This document shows positions 12,531 through 22,257 of a DNA stretch of 64,000 nucleotides, piece by piece (the first letter of the stretch is position 1; each line of letters opens with the position of its first letter). The notes beneath the pieces were generated by a model that saw nothing but the letters and a program-made list of their open reading frames with translations, had not been told where the DNA came from and searched no databases. The stretch lies in the NCBI GenBank assembly GCA_009731375.1, contig BJOX01000208.1, forward strand, positions 76,901 to 140,900, given 5' to 3'. The position numbers and the translations under genes were made by a program. The stretch is from Paulinella micropora (Eukaryota > Cercozoa > Imbricatea > Euglyphida).

Positions 12531-12575
12531 CATTCAATGTGAATGTTTTGGTTTGTTTTATGTTTCACGCCTCAG

Positions 12576-12653
12576 ATGCCAAGTCAGTGAGAGAGAAGGC
12601 TGCAACCGCTACTAGCACGACCTCCAACCCCGCTGTGCTCACACCCTTGCCAG
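12576..12653 (+). CDS. Thr/Ala-rich exon of the large secreted protein
   Basis: A 78-bp exon, phase 1 to 1, from a cctcag acceptor to a CCAG|gtctct donor. It encodes AKSVREKAATATST and a Pro-rich end. From here to 27809 every exon listed joins the next in phase without a stop. Confidence 0.6.
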
Positions 12654-12661
12654 GTCTCTGC

Positions 12662-12662
<1 letters not shown>

Positions 12663-12751
<89 letters not shown>

Positions 12752-12796
12752 AAGGTAGGTAGATAGGTAGGTAGGTAGGTAGATAGATAGATAGAT
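12663..12796. repeat. (GATA)n with GGTA
   Basis: About 130 bp of tetranucleotide repeat filling the intron directly after the donor at 12654. Confidence 0.97.
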
Positions 12797-12851
12797 TTCT
12801 TACCCACGCATGCAAATATTGATCGAGAAAAATGAGTTCAACATTATATAC

Positions 12852-12982
12852 TTTTATCGGTCACCTCCACAAATGTGGTCAGGTCACCGATAAAACTACA
12901 AATGCGGCGCGCCAACTTTGACGTTTTGCGGGCTCGCCGGCCCGGCTTGCTCGCAAAACGTCAAATTTGTGGCTAACCGCAT
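12852..12982. repeat. Compact cluster of inverted repeats (hairpins)
   Basis: Arms at 12852-12866 and 12881-12895 pair over 15 bp with one mismatch. Arms at 12917-12930 and 12952-12965 (TTTGACGTTTTGCG and its complement) pair perfectly over 14 bp around a GC-rich loop. ATGCGG at 12902 and CCGCAT at 12977 enclose the second hairpin. It is intronic and its function is unknown. Confidence 0.75.
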
Positions 12983-13077
12983 AATGTACTATTGCCACTT
13001 GAATGTCGTCGGTAATGTCTAGTGTAGTGTAGGTGTAGGTGAAGGCGTAGTGCACTGCAGTGCGTTACTTTCATTAG

Positions 13078-13136
13078 GGACAGGGTCGCGAGGACTGTCC
13101 AACGCCGCTGTGCTGACAAGCGAGCCTGTAAACTGG
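13078..13136 (+). CDS. Exon of the large secreted protein
   Basis: A 59-bp exon, phase 1 to 0, from a cattag acceptor to a TGG|gtacgt donor, encoding TGSRGLSNAAVLTSEPVNW. A shortened, mutated echo of its 3' half lies at about 13187-13218, again followed by gtacat. Confidence 0.6.
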
Positions 13137-13325
13137 GTACGTACTGATTTAAATTGCATGCATACATACATACATGCATATATATTCCGCTGTGCTGATT
13201 AGCGAGCCTGCGGACTGGGTACATACTTACATACATGCATATACATACATAACATACATTGACACACAGTAACATACATACATACATACATGCATACGTA
13301 CATACGTACATACATTCATACATAG

Positions 13326-13369
13326 GGCTCGACCTCGTCTGTCCTGACAGCCCAATCAGGTAACATACG

Positions 13370-13400
<31 letters not shown>

Positions 13401-13503
13401 GCATAAGGCTGGTGATAAGTGCAAGCGCGGTGTGTATTTATGTATGTATGTATGTGCTTGCGTGCTAGGCGCGGCATTTTTGTTCGGGACTAATCAGCAG
13501 GAG
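13326..13503 (+). CDS. Two short exons (13326-13359, 13469-13503)
   Basis: 34 bp (GSTSSVLTAQS, phase 0 to 1) and 35 bp (AAFLFGTNQQE, phase 1 to 0), each with AG acceptor and GT donor (gtaaca, gtatgt). A segment at 13408-13429 also has splice-like ends, but including it creates a stop, so I leave it out. Confidence 0.5.
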
Positions 13504-13607
13504 GTATGTATGTATGTACGTATGTATGTATGTGTGTGTGTGTAATGTTATGTAATGTATGTCATGTATGTATGTACGCATGTATATATCTTTGTATGTA
13601 TGTATAG

Positions 13608-13703
13608 GACATGCTGGGTGGCTCCCCGACCACAGTAGCCAACTCCTGTGCCAAGTACACTTGTCCTTTTGGCTCCATCAATGCAAATGACTTCGGCAGA
13701 ATC
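13608..13703 (+). CDS. Exon with first Cys motif half (CAKYTC)
   Basis: A 96-bp exon, phase 0 to 0, from a gtatag acceptor to an ATC|gtatgt donor. It encodes DMLGGSPTTVANSCAKYTC and then [13 protein letters not shown]. The LGGSP phrase recurs in the exon at 24218. This is the intact parent of the truncated array that follows. Confidence 0.6.
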
Positions 13704-13739
13704 GTATGTGCTACCTACCTACCTACCTACCTACCTACC

Positions 13740-14467
13740 TACACATGTCCTACTGGCTCAATCAACGCCACGACTTCGGCAAAATAGTATGTATTACCTA
13801 TCTATGTCTATCTATCTATCTATCTATCTACCTACGTATTTACCTACCTACCTACCTACCTACCTACACATGTCCTACTGGCTCAATCAACGCCAACGAC
13901 TTCGGCAAAATAGTATGTATTACCTATCTATGTCTATCTATCTATCTATCTACCTACGTATTTACCTACCTACCTACCTACCTACACATGTCCTACTGGC
14001 TCAATCAACGCCAACGACTTCGGCAAAATAGTATGTATTACCTATCTATGTCTATCTATCTATCTATCTACCTACCTACCTACCTACCTACCTACACATG
14101 TCCTACTGGCTCAATCAACGCCAACGACTTCGGCGAAATAGTATGTATTACCTATCTATGTCTATCTATCTATCTATCTACCTACGTACTTACCTACCTA
14201 CCTACCTACCTACACATGTCCTACTGGCTCAATCAACGCCAACGACTTCGGCAGGACAGTATGTATTGTCTGTCTGTCTGTCTATCTATCTACCTACCTA
14301 CCTATCTACCTACCTACCTACCTACACATGTCCTACTGGCTCAATCAACGCCAACGACTTCGGCAGGACAGTATGTATCGTCTGTCTGTCTGTCTATCTA
14401 TCTATCTACCTACACATGTAATACTGGCTCAATCAAGGCCAATGACTTCGGCAATAGTATGTATTAC

Positions 14468-14510
<43 letters not shown>

Positions 14511-14710
14511 CTTACCTACCTACCTAAACATGTCCTACTGGCTCAATCAACGCCAACGACTTCGGCAGGACAGTATGTATTGTCTGTCTGTCTATCTATC
14601 TACCTATCTATCTATCTATCTACCTATCTATCTATCTATCTACCTGCCTACCTACTTGCACGTGTCCTTCTCTCTCAATCAACGCCAACGACATCGGCAG
14701 GATAGTTTGT
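13740..14710 (+). repeat. Array of about nine truncated copies of the exon 13608 3' half with microsatellite spacers
   Basis: Units of about 95-125 bp. Each has a conserved core of about 45 bp (coding [12 protein letters not shown]), a gtatgta donor, and then TCTA/CCTA microsatellite. Cores lie near 13743, 13867, 13987, 14096, 14215, 14328, 14413, 14529 and 14661. All lack the acceptor AG and the 5' half of the parent exon, so they are probably not spliced in. The cores are nearly identical, so the array is young or homogenised. Confidence 0.8.
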
Positions 14711-14825
14711 ATTATCTATCTATCCACCTACCTACCTACCTACCTACCTACCTACCTATGTATCCATCTATTCCTTCAGTCAGAGTAGTCAACTCCTTGT
14801 GTGTATGTATATTGGATGCATGTAG

Positions 14826-14893
14826 GTGCCTTGTGTGCTGGCCAAGACCGGTCAGAGCCCCTTCGATCAATATGCAGAAACGGGCATGGAGAG
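14826..14893 (+). CDS. Exon of the large secreted protein
   Basis: A 68-bp exon, phase 0 to 2, from a tgtag acceptor to an AG|gtatgt donor, encoding [16 protein letters not shown] and an acidic end. It contains one Cys and is followed by an ATT tract of about 110 bp. Confidence 0.6.
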
Positions 14894-14903
14894 GTATGTA
14901 TCA

Positions 14904-14960
<57 letters not shown>

Positions 14961-14976
14961 TTATTTATTATTATTA

Positions 14977-15019
<43 letters not shown>

Positions 15020-15039
15020 TGGCCTCAAGGCGTTAAACT

Positions 15040-15440
15040 GTGACGCCAACTCATAACCCTTTGGTGGTAGATGCTGGGGAGGAGGGTCGTTGCGCGCGTA
15101 AAAGATCTTAAACTCCGCATATGCTGGTTGATAGCCCAGGACCCAGCAGACACCAGATTGTTATGGGTGGGGTTTCGAGGCAGCTCTAGCAACCGCGCTT
15201 GGTGTATGCACTTGCACATTCGGTGACGTCTTGCAAGAGGTTGCTGGGACTGCGGAATAACCTCGGCTTAGTGCAGTCTTGCCCTCAGGAGCTCCATCGG
15301 TGGCCCCGATCATCAGGCGAGAGACTGACACGGGGGGGTGGAGGACCTCGAACAAGGGTATTGGAGGCTTATGTCCGTTGAGGATATGCCATTAGCTGCA
15401 TCAGTACGCCTCAGATATAGTATTATTATTATTATTATTA

Positions 15441-15496
<56 letters not shown>

Positions 15497-15500
15497 TCTA
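15040..15500 (+). mobile_element. Second interspersed repeat family, copy 2, with ATT tail
   Basis: A unique segment 15040-15418. Its right part is the reverse complement of 10321-10491 and of 22851-22932. It ends in (ATT)n, so it is probably a SINE-like or LINE-tail repeat in plus orientation. I could not find a clear pol III promoter in it. Confidence 0.55.
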
Positions 15501-15609
15501 TGTACGCAGGGACGGATGTGCATACTCACCCTTGCACACATTCCCATGTACATGTATTTATGTAATGTATGTATGTTGCATATATGCATGTATGTATGTA
15601 TATATGTAG

Positions 15610-15665
15610 GTGTACTGACAAGCTGTGTTGTTTATCAAGAGCGCATTGTGACCCGTACGCCTGCG
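15610..15665 (+). CDS. Cys-motif exon
   Basis: A 56-bp exon, phase 2 to 1, from a tgtag acceptor to a TGCG|gtctca donor, encoding CTDKLCCLSRAHCDPYAC. This fits C-x4-CC-x5-C-x4-C, the core motif of the protein, with one residue less in the first spacer. Confidence 0.7.
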
Positions 15666-16415
15666 GTCTCATCTTATCTTTATCTCATCTTATCTTATCT
15701 TATCTTATCTTATCATATCTTATCGTATCTTGTATTATCTTTCTTATCTTTTCTTATTCATATCTTATCATATCTTGTCTTATCATATCTTATCTTATCT
15801 TATCTTATCTTATCGTATCTTACCTTTTCTTGTCTTGTCTTACCTTATCTTACATTATCTCATCTTATCTTGTCTATGTTGTCTTTACTCTTATCTTATC
15901 ATATCATATCTTACCTCAATCTCATCTCATCTCATCTTATCTTATCTTTATCTTATCGTCAACTTTATCTTACCTTACCTTATCTTATCTTATCTTATCT
16001 TAGCTTAGCTTAGCTTAGCTTAGCTTAGCTTACCTTATCTTATCTTAGCTTACCTCATCTTACCTTATCTTGTCTTATCTTGTCTTGTCTTGTCTTGTCT
16101 TGTCTTGTCTTGTCTTGCCTTGCCTTGCCTTGCCTTGCCTTGCCTTGTCTTAGCTTGTCTTGTCTTGTCTTGTCTTGTCTTGTTTTGTCTTGTCTTGCCT
16201 TGCCTTGCCTTGCCTTGCCTTGCCTTATCTTACCTTAACTTATCTTGTCTTATCTTTTATCTCAATCTTAGCTCGATCTTATCTCAATTTATCTCAACTT
16301 ACCTCAACTTAGCTAATCTTATCTCGTCTCATCCTATTTATCTTATCTTATCTTATCTTATCTCATCTTATCTTATCTTATCTTATCTTATCTTATCTTA
16401 TCTCACCTTATCTTA
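15666..16415. repeat. Pentanucleotide (TCTTA/TCTTG/CCTTG/GCTTA)n array in an intron
   Basis: About 750 bp of 5-bp repeat with blocks of variants: TCTTA, then GCTTA (about 15995-16030), TCTTG, CCTTG, and back. It is almost free of purine runs and forms an extended polypyrimidine-rich strand that ends in the acceptor at 16420. Confidence 0.95.
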
Positions 16416-16421
16416 TTTCAG

Positions 16422-16456
16422 GTCCTTACGCCACCCCGATCGCCGATACAAGCAAG
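16422..16456 (+). CDS. Short exon of the large secreted protein
   Basis: A 35-bp exon, phase 1 to 0, from a tttcag acceptor to an AAG|gtaggt donor, encoding PYATPIADTSK. Pentanucleotide repeat on the left and GATA repeat on the right mark its edges sharply. Confidence 0.6.
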
Positions 16457-16716
<260 letters not shown>

Positions 16717-16800
16717 AGGTGAATGACAATATTAATCCATAGCTACTTACCTACCTATTTATATTTATATTTATATTTATATTGGCGTATTTATATTTAG

Positions 16801-16866
16801 CTCTGTCGCAGCGCCTGGTGCGAATTTGAGGAGTGTTGTGCTGCACTGCCCACGTGCACGGAACAG
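16801..16866 (+). CDS. Cys-motif exon
   Basis: A 66-bp exon, phase 0 to 0, from a atttag acceptor to a CAG|gtagat donor. It encodes LCRSAWCEFEECCAALPTC, a C-x4-CC-x5-C motif with the typical EECC core. Confidence 0.75.
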
Positions 16867-16928
16867 GTAGATGTACTTGTATACATATGCATCTGCATAT
16901 GTATATGTATATGCTTATATGTATTTAG

Positions 16929-16962
16929 GTCTGCCCTGCCGGGTTTACGCTAGTCAACCAAG
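16929..16962 (+). CDS. Short exon (VCPAGFTLVNQ)
   Basis: A 34-bp exon, phase 0 to 1, from a tttag acceptor to a CAAG|gtctgt donor. It supplies the last Cys of the preceding motif and the CPxGF stretch that follows such motifs in this protein. Confidence 0.7.
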
Positions 16963-17025
16963 GTCTGTCTATCTATCTATCTACCTACTACCTACCTGCA
17001 TGTTTTTCTGTTTTGTTTGATCTAG

Positions 17026-17095
17026 GCAAGATATGCAAAAGTGGCACTTGTGGCGTGGAGGATTGCTGCAGCAAGGCGAGCAGCACGGGAGGCCG
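17026..17095 (+). CDS. Cys-motif exon
   Basis: A 70-bp exon, phase 1 to 2, from a atctag acceptor to a CCG|gtatgt donor, encoding KICKSGTCGVEDCCSKASST. It matches C-x4-CC and is completed by the CGDLAC of the exon at 17711. Confidence 0.75.
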
Positions 17096-17217
17096 GTATG
17101 TTATGATAAGGTGTTATGTATGTATGTATCTACGTATGTATGTATGTATGTATGTATGTATGTATGTATGTATGTATGTATGTATGTATGTATGTATATG
17201 TATGTGTATGTATGTAG

Positions 17218-17705
17218 GCAATGTGGGGACCTAGCTTGCCCCTATGTATGTATGTATGTATGTATATGTATGTGTATGTATGTAGGCAGTGTGGGGACCT
17301 AGCTTGCCCCTATGTATGTATGTATGTATGTATGTATGTATGTGTATGTATGCATGTAGGCAATGCGGGGACCTAGCTTGCCCCTATGTATGCATGTATG
17401 TATATGTATGTGTATGTAGGCAGTGTGGGGACCTCCCTTCCCCCTATGTATGTATGTATGTATGTATGTATGTATGTATGTATGTATGTATGTATGTGTA
17501 TGTATGTAGGCAATGCGGGGACCTAGCTTGCCCCTATGTATGTATGTATGTATGTATGTATGTGTATGTATGTAGGCAATGCGGGGACCTAGCTTGCCCC
17601 ATGTATGCATGTATGTATGTATGTATGTATGTATGTGTATGTATGTAGGCAGTGTGGGGACCTAGCTTGCCCCTATGTATGTATGTATGTATGTATGTGT
17701 ATGTA
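17218..17705 (+). repeat. Seven truncated copies of exon 17711 with ATGT spacers
   Basis: Copies begin at 17218, 17286, 17360, 17420, 17510, 17576 and 17649, spaced 60-90 bp. Each has a perfect gtatgtag acceptor and the 25-base 5' part of the exon at 17711 (GCARTGYGGGGACC..., coding CGDLACP), then switches to ATGT microsatellite. A GTATGT donor-like sequence follows each, so they could in principle be used as cassette mini-exons. One (17420) has CTCCCTTC in place of CTAGCTTG. Confidence 0.8.
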
Positions 17706-17710
17706 TGTAG

Positions 17711-17753
17711 GCAATGCGGGGACCTAGCTTGCCCTAAGGGCTGGATGCCGATC
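17711..17753 (+). CDS. Intact parent exon of the array (QCGDLACPKGWMPI)
   Basis: A 43-bp exon, phase 2 to 0, from a tgtag acceptor to a ATC|gtacct donor. It completes the Cys motif of 17026-17095, as CGDRECP does in the intronless modules. Confidence 0.7.
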
Positions 17754-17780
17754 GTACCTTCCCTAAACTTGCTTGCTACC

Positions 17781-17781
17781 T

Positions 17782-17865
<84 letters not shown>

Positions 17866-17942
17866 GGGGGGGGGGGGGGGNNNNNNNNNNNNNNNNNNNN
17901 NNNNNNNNNNNNNNNNNNNNNNNNNNGGGGGGGGGGGGGGGG
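17781..17942. repeat. (GATA)n then poly-G with a 46-N gap inside
   Basis: (GATA)n to 17864, a G run, gap 17881-17926, then another G run. G on both sides implies a longer poly-G tract that could not be assembled. Confidence 0.9.
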
Positions 17943-18006
17943 AAAGAGAGAAATCCGGAGGTAATATTCAGGGCAATGACGATGCTGTGATGATGATTTT
18001 GGTTAG

Positions 18007-18089
18007 GTATCTGCCACACACACTTGTTCAACCCAGTCGTGTCCCCTGAGAGAATGCTGTGCGCTTTTACCTACCTGTCCAGAAGCCGG
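18007..18089 (+). CDS. Cys-motif exon
   Basis: An 83-bp exon, phase 0 to 2, from a ggttag acceptor to a CCGG|gtatgc donor. It encodes VSATHTCSTQSCPLRECCAL and then LPTCPEAG, a C-x4-CC-x5-C motif. Confidence 0.75.
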
Positions 18090-18362
18090 GTATGCAGATA
18101 TACATATATAGCATCATGTTTTGGGTTAGTTTTAAGAAACAAGCTGCCATACGGAACACGACCCAAACACTAATGACGCGCAGTGCTGCGACATATACGT
18201 GGTTTTTACGAATGTGTATGCATGATGACAGTATATAATGTCATATTTTGAGTTAGGGTTAGGGGATCTGCTTTGTATGTATGTATACATATATGATGCT
18301 GCCCTGTTGCCGCTGTATCCAGAATCCAGGTGTTTATACATACGCATTTGTGTGTTTGATAG

Positions 18363-18440
18363 GTGTCCACCTGGTTTCAAACCATCCGCCAACGCAGATA
18401 AGCCTTGCGGCTACCTGCGAGACACGCCCAACCCTTACCG
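18363..18440 (+). CDS. Exon following the Cys motif (CPPGFKPSANADKPCGYLRD)
   Basis: A 78-bp exon, phase 2 to 2, from a tgatag acceptor to a CCG|gtacac donor. It encodes the CPxGF...CGYL linker that in the intronless modules corresponds to CDFGFVPINIGMPCG. (CA)n and (CAA)n repeats follow at once. Confidence 0.7.
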
Positions 18441-18474
<34 letters not shown>

Positions 18475-18475
18475 C

Positions 18476-18509
<34 letters not shown>

Positions 18510-18809
18510 ACAATAACAATAACACACGTTTTCGTAAATTGTCAACGACGCCTCGTTGATTCGAAGGGCAGGGTGTTCTTTCGATTATATATTATATTAG
18601 TTGTTGGATCCTATCAGATTTGTCCATATGTGATCCTCAAGCAATAGGTTTATCATGATAATTATAAAACGCATGATCACCAGAAATGATATGTTATCAA
18701 CTTGCTCGTGTAATCCTTTAATCAAAAGCCGTTGCCTTGGGTCTTGCCTTAAAGAAAAGTTTGTGCTCAATACATTTACCCATTTGACCTCTTTTCTATC
18801 TTGTCAAGC

Positions 18810-18870
18810 GATAGATCAAAAGGCCTGACCACATAGGACATAGCCCGGGCGAACTCCTTGCGTGATAATG
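18810..18870 (+). pseudogene. Degenerate echo of exon 19016
   Basis: Repeats the lead-in cttgtcaagcgatag and the exon start found at 19016, with substitutions and a frame break. No donor is kept. Confidence 0.6.
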
Positions 18871-18959
18871 CTCGTAATTATCCACCATTTTACCGTAAAA
18901 CTCGTGAAATTTTGCGGAATTTAATCGTATTTCTGAGATTTGTCCCCACTACCTCCTTG

Positions 18960-18990
<31 letters not shown>

Positions 18991-19015
18991 ATCTTTCTAT
19001 CTTGTCAAGCGATAG

Positions 19016-19076
19016 GTCAAAAAGCCTGACGACACAGGAGGACATAACCTGGGCGTACTCCTTGCTTCGTGACAAG
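19016..19076 (+). CDS. Exon of the large secreted protein
   Basis: A 61-bp exon, phase 2 to 0, from a gatag acceptor to a AAG|gtatgt donor, encoding SKSLTTQEDITWAYSLLRDK. It occupies the position of the linker that precedes each module start in the last exon. Confidence 0.65.
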
Positions 19077-19185
19077 GTATGTTAGTCTATGTTATGCATG
19101 TTATGTATGTTAAAAACTGCAGCCTTGATGACTACATGTTATGTATGTCATGTATGTATATATGTATTACTATGTATGAGTGTAG

Positions 19186-19350
19186 GGTGTCCCCGCGGCG
19201 TGCAGCCTAGATGAATGCTGCGTGTATTATTATGCATGTATGTGGGTGTATGATGTAGGGCGTATGTAAAGTTGTATCAATACGTGTGGTGTGTGTGTGT
19301 GTGGCAGGGTGTTCCCGCGGCGTGTACCGTGGATGACTGCTGCGTGTATT
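19186..19350 (+). pseudogene. Two 3'-truncated echoes of exon 19428
   Basis: At 19186 and 19308, after AG acceptors, the first ~45 bp of the exon at 19428 are repeated (GVPAAC...DECC / DDCC), then switch to TATTATG or TAACATG microsatellite. Confidence 0.7.
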
Positions 19351-19427
19351 AACATGCATGTATGCATGTGTAGATGTGCGTAAGGGCGAATGTATGTATG
19401 CATTAATATATATATGTACGTGTGAAG

Positions 19428-19501
19428 GGTATTCCCGCGCCTTGCAGCCTGGATGACTGCTGCGTCACGGCCAGTAGCGCCTGTGGCGATTATGAATGCG
19501 G
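19428..19501 (+). CDS. First exon of the split module (motif 1)
   Basis: A 74-bp exon, phase 0 to 2, from a tgaag acceptor to a GCGG|gtatgt donor, encoding GIPAPCSLDDCCVTASSACG and DYECG. It aligns with YKVPELCKVAECCYRLDRCG at the start of the intronless modules. Confidence 0.75.
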
Positions 19502-19615
19502 GTATGTCTGCATGTATGCATAATATGTATGCATGTATGTATGTCTGCACATCATCTATTCTGCGCCAACATACCATACATACTAAGTATATATAATGCA
19601 TGTATATATGCACAG

Positions 19616-19655
19616 GTTTGACGCAGTGCGTATTGTGGATCCGTCCTTTCCGTTG
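19616..19655 (+). CDS. Split-module exon (FDAVRIVDPSFPL)
   Basis: A 40-bp exon, phase 2 to 0, from a cacag acceptor to a TTG|gtcata donor. It aligns with LHVRVVSPDTIP of the intronless modules. Confidence 0.7.
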
Positions 19656-19728
19656 GTCATACATACAGAAATACACACAAACAACCAAACTTACATACAC
19701 ACAAAGATACATCTACACGCACATAAAG

Positions 19729-19809
19729 GTCGGTCCCTGGACTTTCGATCAATGCTGTGCTCCAGTCTTCCGCTGCCAGGAAACTGATTGTCCACAAGGC
19801 TCCCAAGTG
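19729..19809 (+). CDS. Split-module exon, motif 2
   Basis: An 81-bp exon, phase 0 to 0, from a taaag acceptor to a GTG|gtcatg donor, encoding GPWTFDQCCAPVFRCQETDC and PQGSQV. It aligns with SYSAAECCAPLPICTGDCPHG. Confidence 0.75.
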
Positions 19810-19929
19810 GTCATGATGATAATGATAATGATAATGATAATCAGGATCATATTAATGATAATATCGATGACAATAATAAATTTTATTTCATAGTTACTAT
19901 TGTTGTGGATGTTATCATTATTATTATTA

Positions 19930-19963
<34 letters not shown>

Positions 19964-20019
19964 CCTGAAAGGTGTTAGAGAAGGGGGTGGGGGGGGAGGG
20001 GGAAAATGAAAATTGTGTA

Positions 20020-20384
20020 CCCCCCACCCCCACCCGCATTTTCGCACCCCTATCCCTATAAATTATGGTTTGTGGGAACCCATATTGGCAGGGTGGGTAG
20101 CCCAAGACTCGATCTTGATGCTGGTATAATATTTTTGGAATTCACGCAAATATTTGCGTTAGGGGAGTGTCCTGAATGCCAAATTTCCTTGTTTTTTTGG
20201 CCTTTTTTTGCACCCCCCATCCCTATAAATCATGGTTTGTGGGAACCAGGAGGGGTTGGGAGCTCATATTGGCAGGGTGGCTAGCCCCAGACTCGATGTT
20301 GATGCTGATTTATTTATTTTTGGAATTCATGCAAATATTTGCGTTAGGGGAGTGTCCTGAATGCCAAAATTCCTTGTTTTTTAG
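20020..20384. repeat. Two tandem copies of a ~168-bp unit
   Basis: A phrase beginning ccctataaattatggtttgt at about 20053 recurs at about 20221, each followed by gtgggaacc, ggcagggtgg, agactcgat, tttggaattca and aatatttgcgttaggggagtgtcctgaatgcc (shown as separate matching pieces). Intronic. Confidence 0.8.
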
Positions 20385-20877
20385 CAGCACTTGCCGGTGC
20401 CTCCGGCAATTGAACGTACCCTATCGACGGGGCAGGGGGGGGGTCCGGGAGGCCCTCCCCCCGGGAACCCCAGCCCTGTGATTGTACGTACCCGTTCTGG
20501 TCGCGGGTGGCACCCACACCAGAAAATTGAGGTTTTTTTTCGGCCACCAGGCGCCCTTTGCGGCACCTCCGGCAATTCAACGTATCCTATCGAAGGGAAA
20601 GGGGGGGGGGGGGGGGGGGGGGGGGGGGCCTTNNNNNNNNNNNNNNNNNNNNNNNNNNNNNNNNNNNNNNNNNNNNNNNNNNNNNNNNNNNNNNNNNNNN
20701 NNNNNNNNNNNNNNNNNNNNNNNNNNNNNNNNNNNNNNNNNNNNNNNNNNNNNNNNNNNNNNNNNNNNNNNNNNNNNNNNNNNNNNNNNNNNNNNNNNNN
20801 NNNNNNNNNNNNNNNNNNNNNNNNNNNNNNNNNNNNNNNNNNNNNNNNNNNNNNNNNNNNNNNNNNNNNNNNNNNNN

Positions 20878-20919
<42 letters not shown>

Positions 20920-21022
20920 CCGGGAGCCCTCCAAAAAGTGATAGGGGGGCCGGCTGGCGGGGTTTGGTGCGCGAACTTCGCGCATCGGTAAACCATCCTT
21001 TCAGGTGTTGGCGCATCCCCTA

Positions 21023-21069
<47 letters not shown>

Positions 21070-21140
21070 CATCATCATTATTATTATTATTATTATTATT
21101 ATTGTTGTTGTTGTTGTTGTTCTTATTACTATTATTATTG

Positions 21141-21191
<51 letters not shown>

Positions 21192-21204
21192 TACTATTAT
21201 TACA
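20385..21204. repeat. Interspersed poly-G repeat family, second locus, with gap and (TTA)n end
   Basis: Two partly similar blocks (20391- and 20566-) share cctccggcaattgaacgtac-type sequence before G runs. Gap 20633-20877 is flanked by G runs. The end at about 21005 (gttggcgcatcccctag plus ATT tract) matches 9500. It is related to 8998-9720. Confidence 0.6.
20633..20877. other. Assembly gap (245 N)
   Basis: Gap inside the poly-G repeat. Confidence 0.99.
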
Positions 21205-21207
21205 TAG

Positions 21208-21272
21208 ATTAAGAAGGATAAAGTCTGTATCGGCCGACGCTTCTTCGAGCCTAACCCTGGAAACTATGGCAG
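21208..21272 (+). CDS. Split-module exon (KKDKVCIGRRFFEPNPGNYG)
   Basis: A 65-bp exon, phase 0 to 2, from a catag acceptor to a GCAG|gtctgt donor. It aligns with KDRVGFVCSGYGFDKNREYG. Confidence 0.75.
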
Positions 21273-21325
21273 GTCTGTATGTATGTTATGTTATGTTATG
21301 TCATGTTATGTATGTACGTATATAG

Positions 21326-21358
21326 GGAGGGCGGCAGCTTGCAAGACTCGACCGAGAG
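21326..21358 (+). CDS. Split-module mini-exon (EGGSLQDSTE)
   Basis: A 33-bp exon, phase 2 to 2, from a atatag acceptor to a AGAG|gtatct donor. It aligns with AETESGRLATEL. A (TCTA)n intron starts at the donor. Confidence 0.7.
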
Positions 21359-21359
21359 G

Positions 21360-21416
<57 letters not shown>

Positions 21417-21450
21417 GTCTGTCTGTCTGTCTGTCTATCTATTTATACAG

Positions 21451-21543
21451 CAGCTCAATCATGTCCAACTACTACGGAGCCATGAGCAACTATCGCATCC
21501 CTCAACGCTGTATCGAGGAGGAGTGCTGTCGCCGCATGGATCG
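21451..21543 (+). CDS. Split-module exon, motif 3
   Basis: A 93-bp exon, phase 2 to 2, from a tacag acceptor to a TCG|gtagag donor. It ends YRIPQRCIEEECCRRMDR, aligning with GTPLGCAVEECCRRKDR. Confidence 0.75.
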
Positions 21544-21614
21544 GTAGAGAGGAAATCTATATACCTACCTACCTTCGTACCTAACTATATTCGTTATTTA
21601 ACAACTATATATTA

Positions 21615-21765
21615 CTAGCTGCATGCTTACGTTGTATGGATTGGTAGAGAAATCTAATACCTACCTACCTTCGTACCTAACTATATTTGTCCGTTATCTA
21701 ACAACCATCTATGCAGCTACTTATTACCTACCTTGCTACATGCTGTCGCCGCATGGATCGGTACT
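21615..21765 (+). pseudogene. Echoes of exon 21451's 3' end
   Basis: At about 21628-21645 and 21739-21760 the last bases of the exon (ctgtcgccgcatggatcg) and the donor are repeated with intron sequence (ctacctaccttcgtacctaa). The second copy is intact over the exon end. Confidence 0.65.
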
Positions 21766-21985
21766 CTATATACCTACCTACCTACCTACCTTCGTACCTA
21801 TCTATATCTGTACGTTATCTTACAACCATCTATGCAGCCAGCTACCTATTACCTACTTTACTACATGCTTACCTTTTATTGTGGTATCTAACACAGGCAT
21901 GCTTGTACCTAATTCAGATGCGATTTGCGTATGCACACGTAACCTATCTATTATCTATCATATCTGCCTACCTATCTATCCTCAG

Positions 21986-22053
21986 TTGTGGCGATCGCGC
22001 GTGCCCCGCGGATCACGTGCCCGTTGCTCCGAACGAACATATCTGTTCTTCGG
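21986..22053 (+). CDS. Split-module exon (CGDRACPADHVPVAPNEHIC)
   Basis: A 68-bp exon, phase 2 to 1, from a cctcag acceptor to a TCGG|gtctct donor. It aligns almost residue for residue with CGDRECPKDHIPVQPPDYIC. Confidence 0.8.
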
Positions 22054-22054
22054 G

Positions 22055-22086
<32 letters not shown>

Positions 22087-22257
22087 TCATCTATCTATCT
22101 ATCTATCCATATATCTATCTATCGGTCGGTCTATCAATCTATCTCTCTTTCTCTTTTCCTTATATTATCATACACCAATACGCCGTTTTAAATTAATATT
22201 TAAAATAATATCTGCTTGTCTATCTGTATTGCTATATGTATGTGTGTATTTGCATAG

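Noticed and set aside
13408-13429. A 22-bp exon with splice-like ends
   Set aside because: Including it puts a stop in frame between 13359 and 13469; skipping it keeps the frame open.
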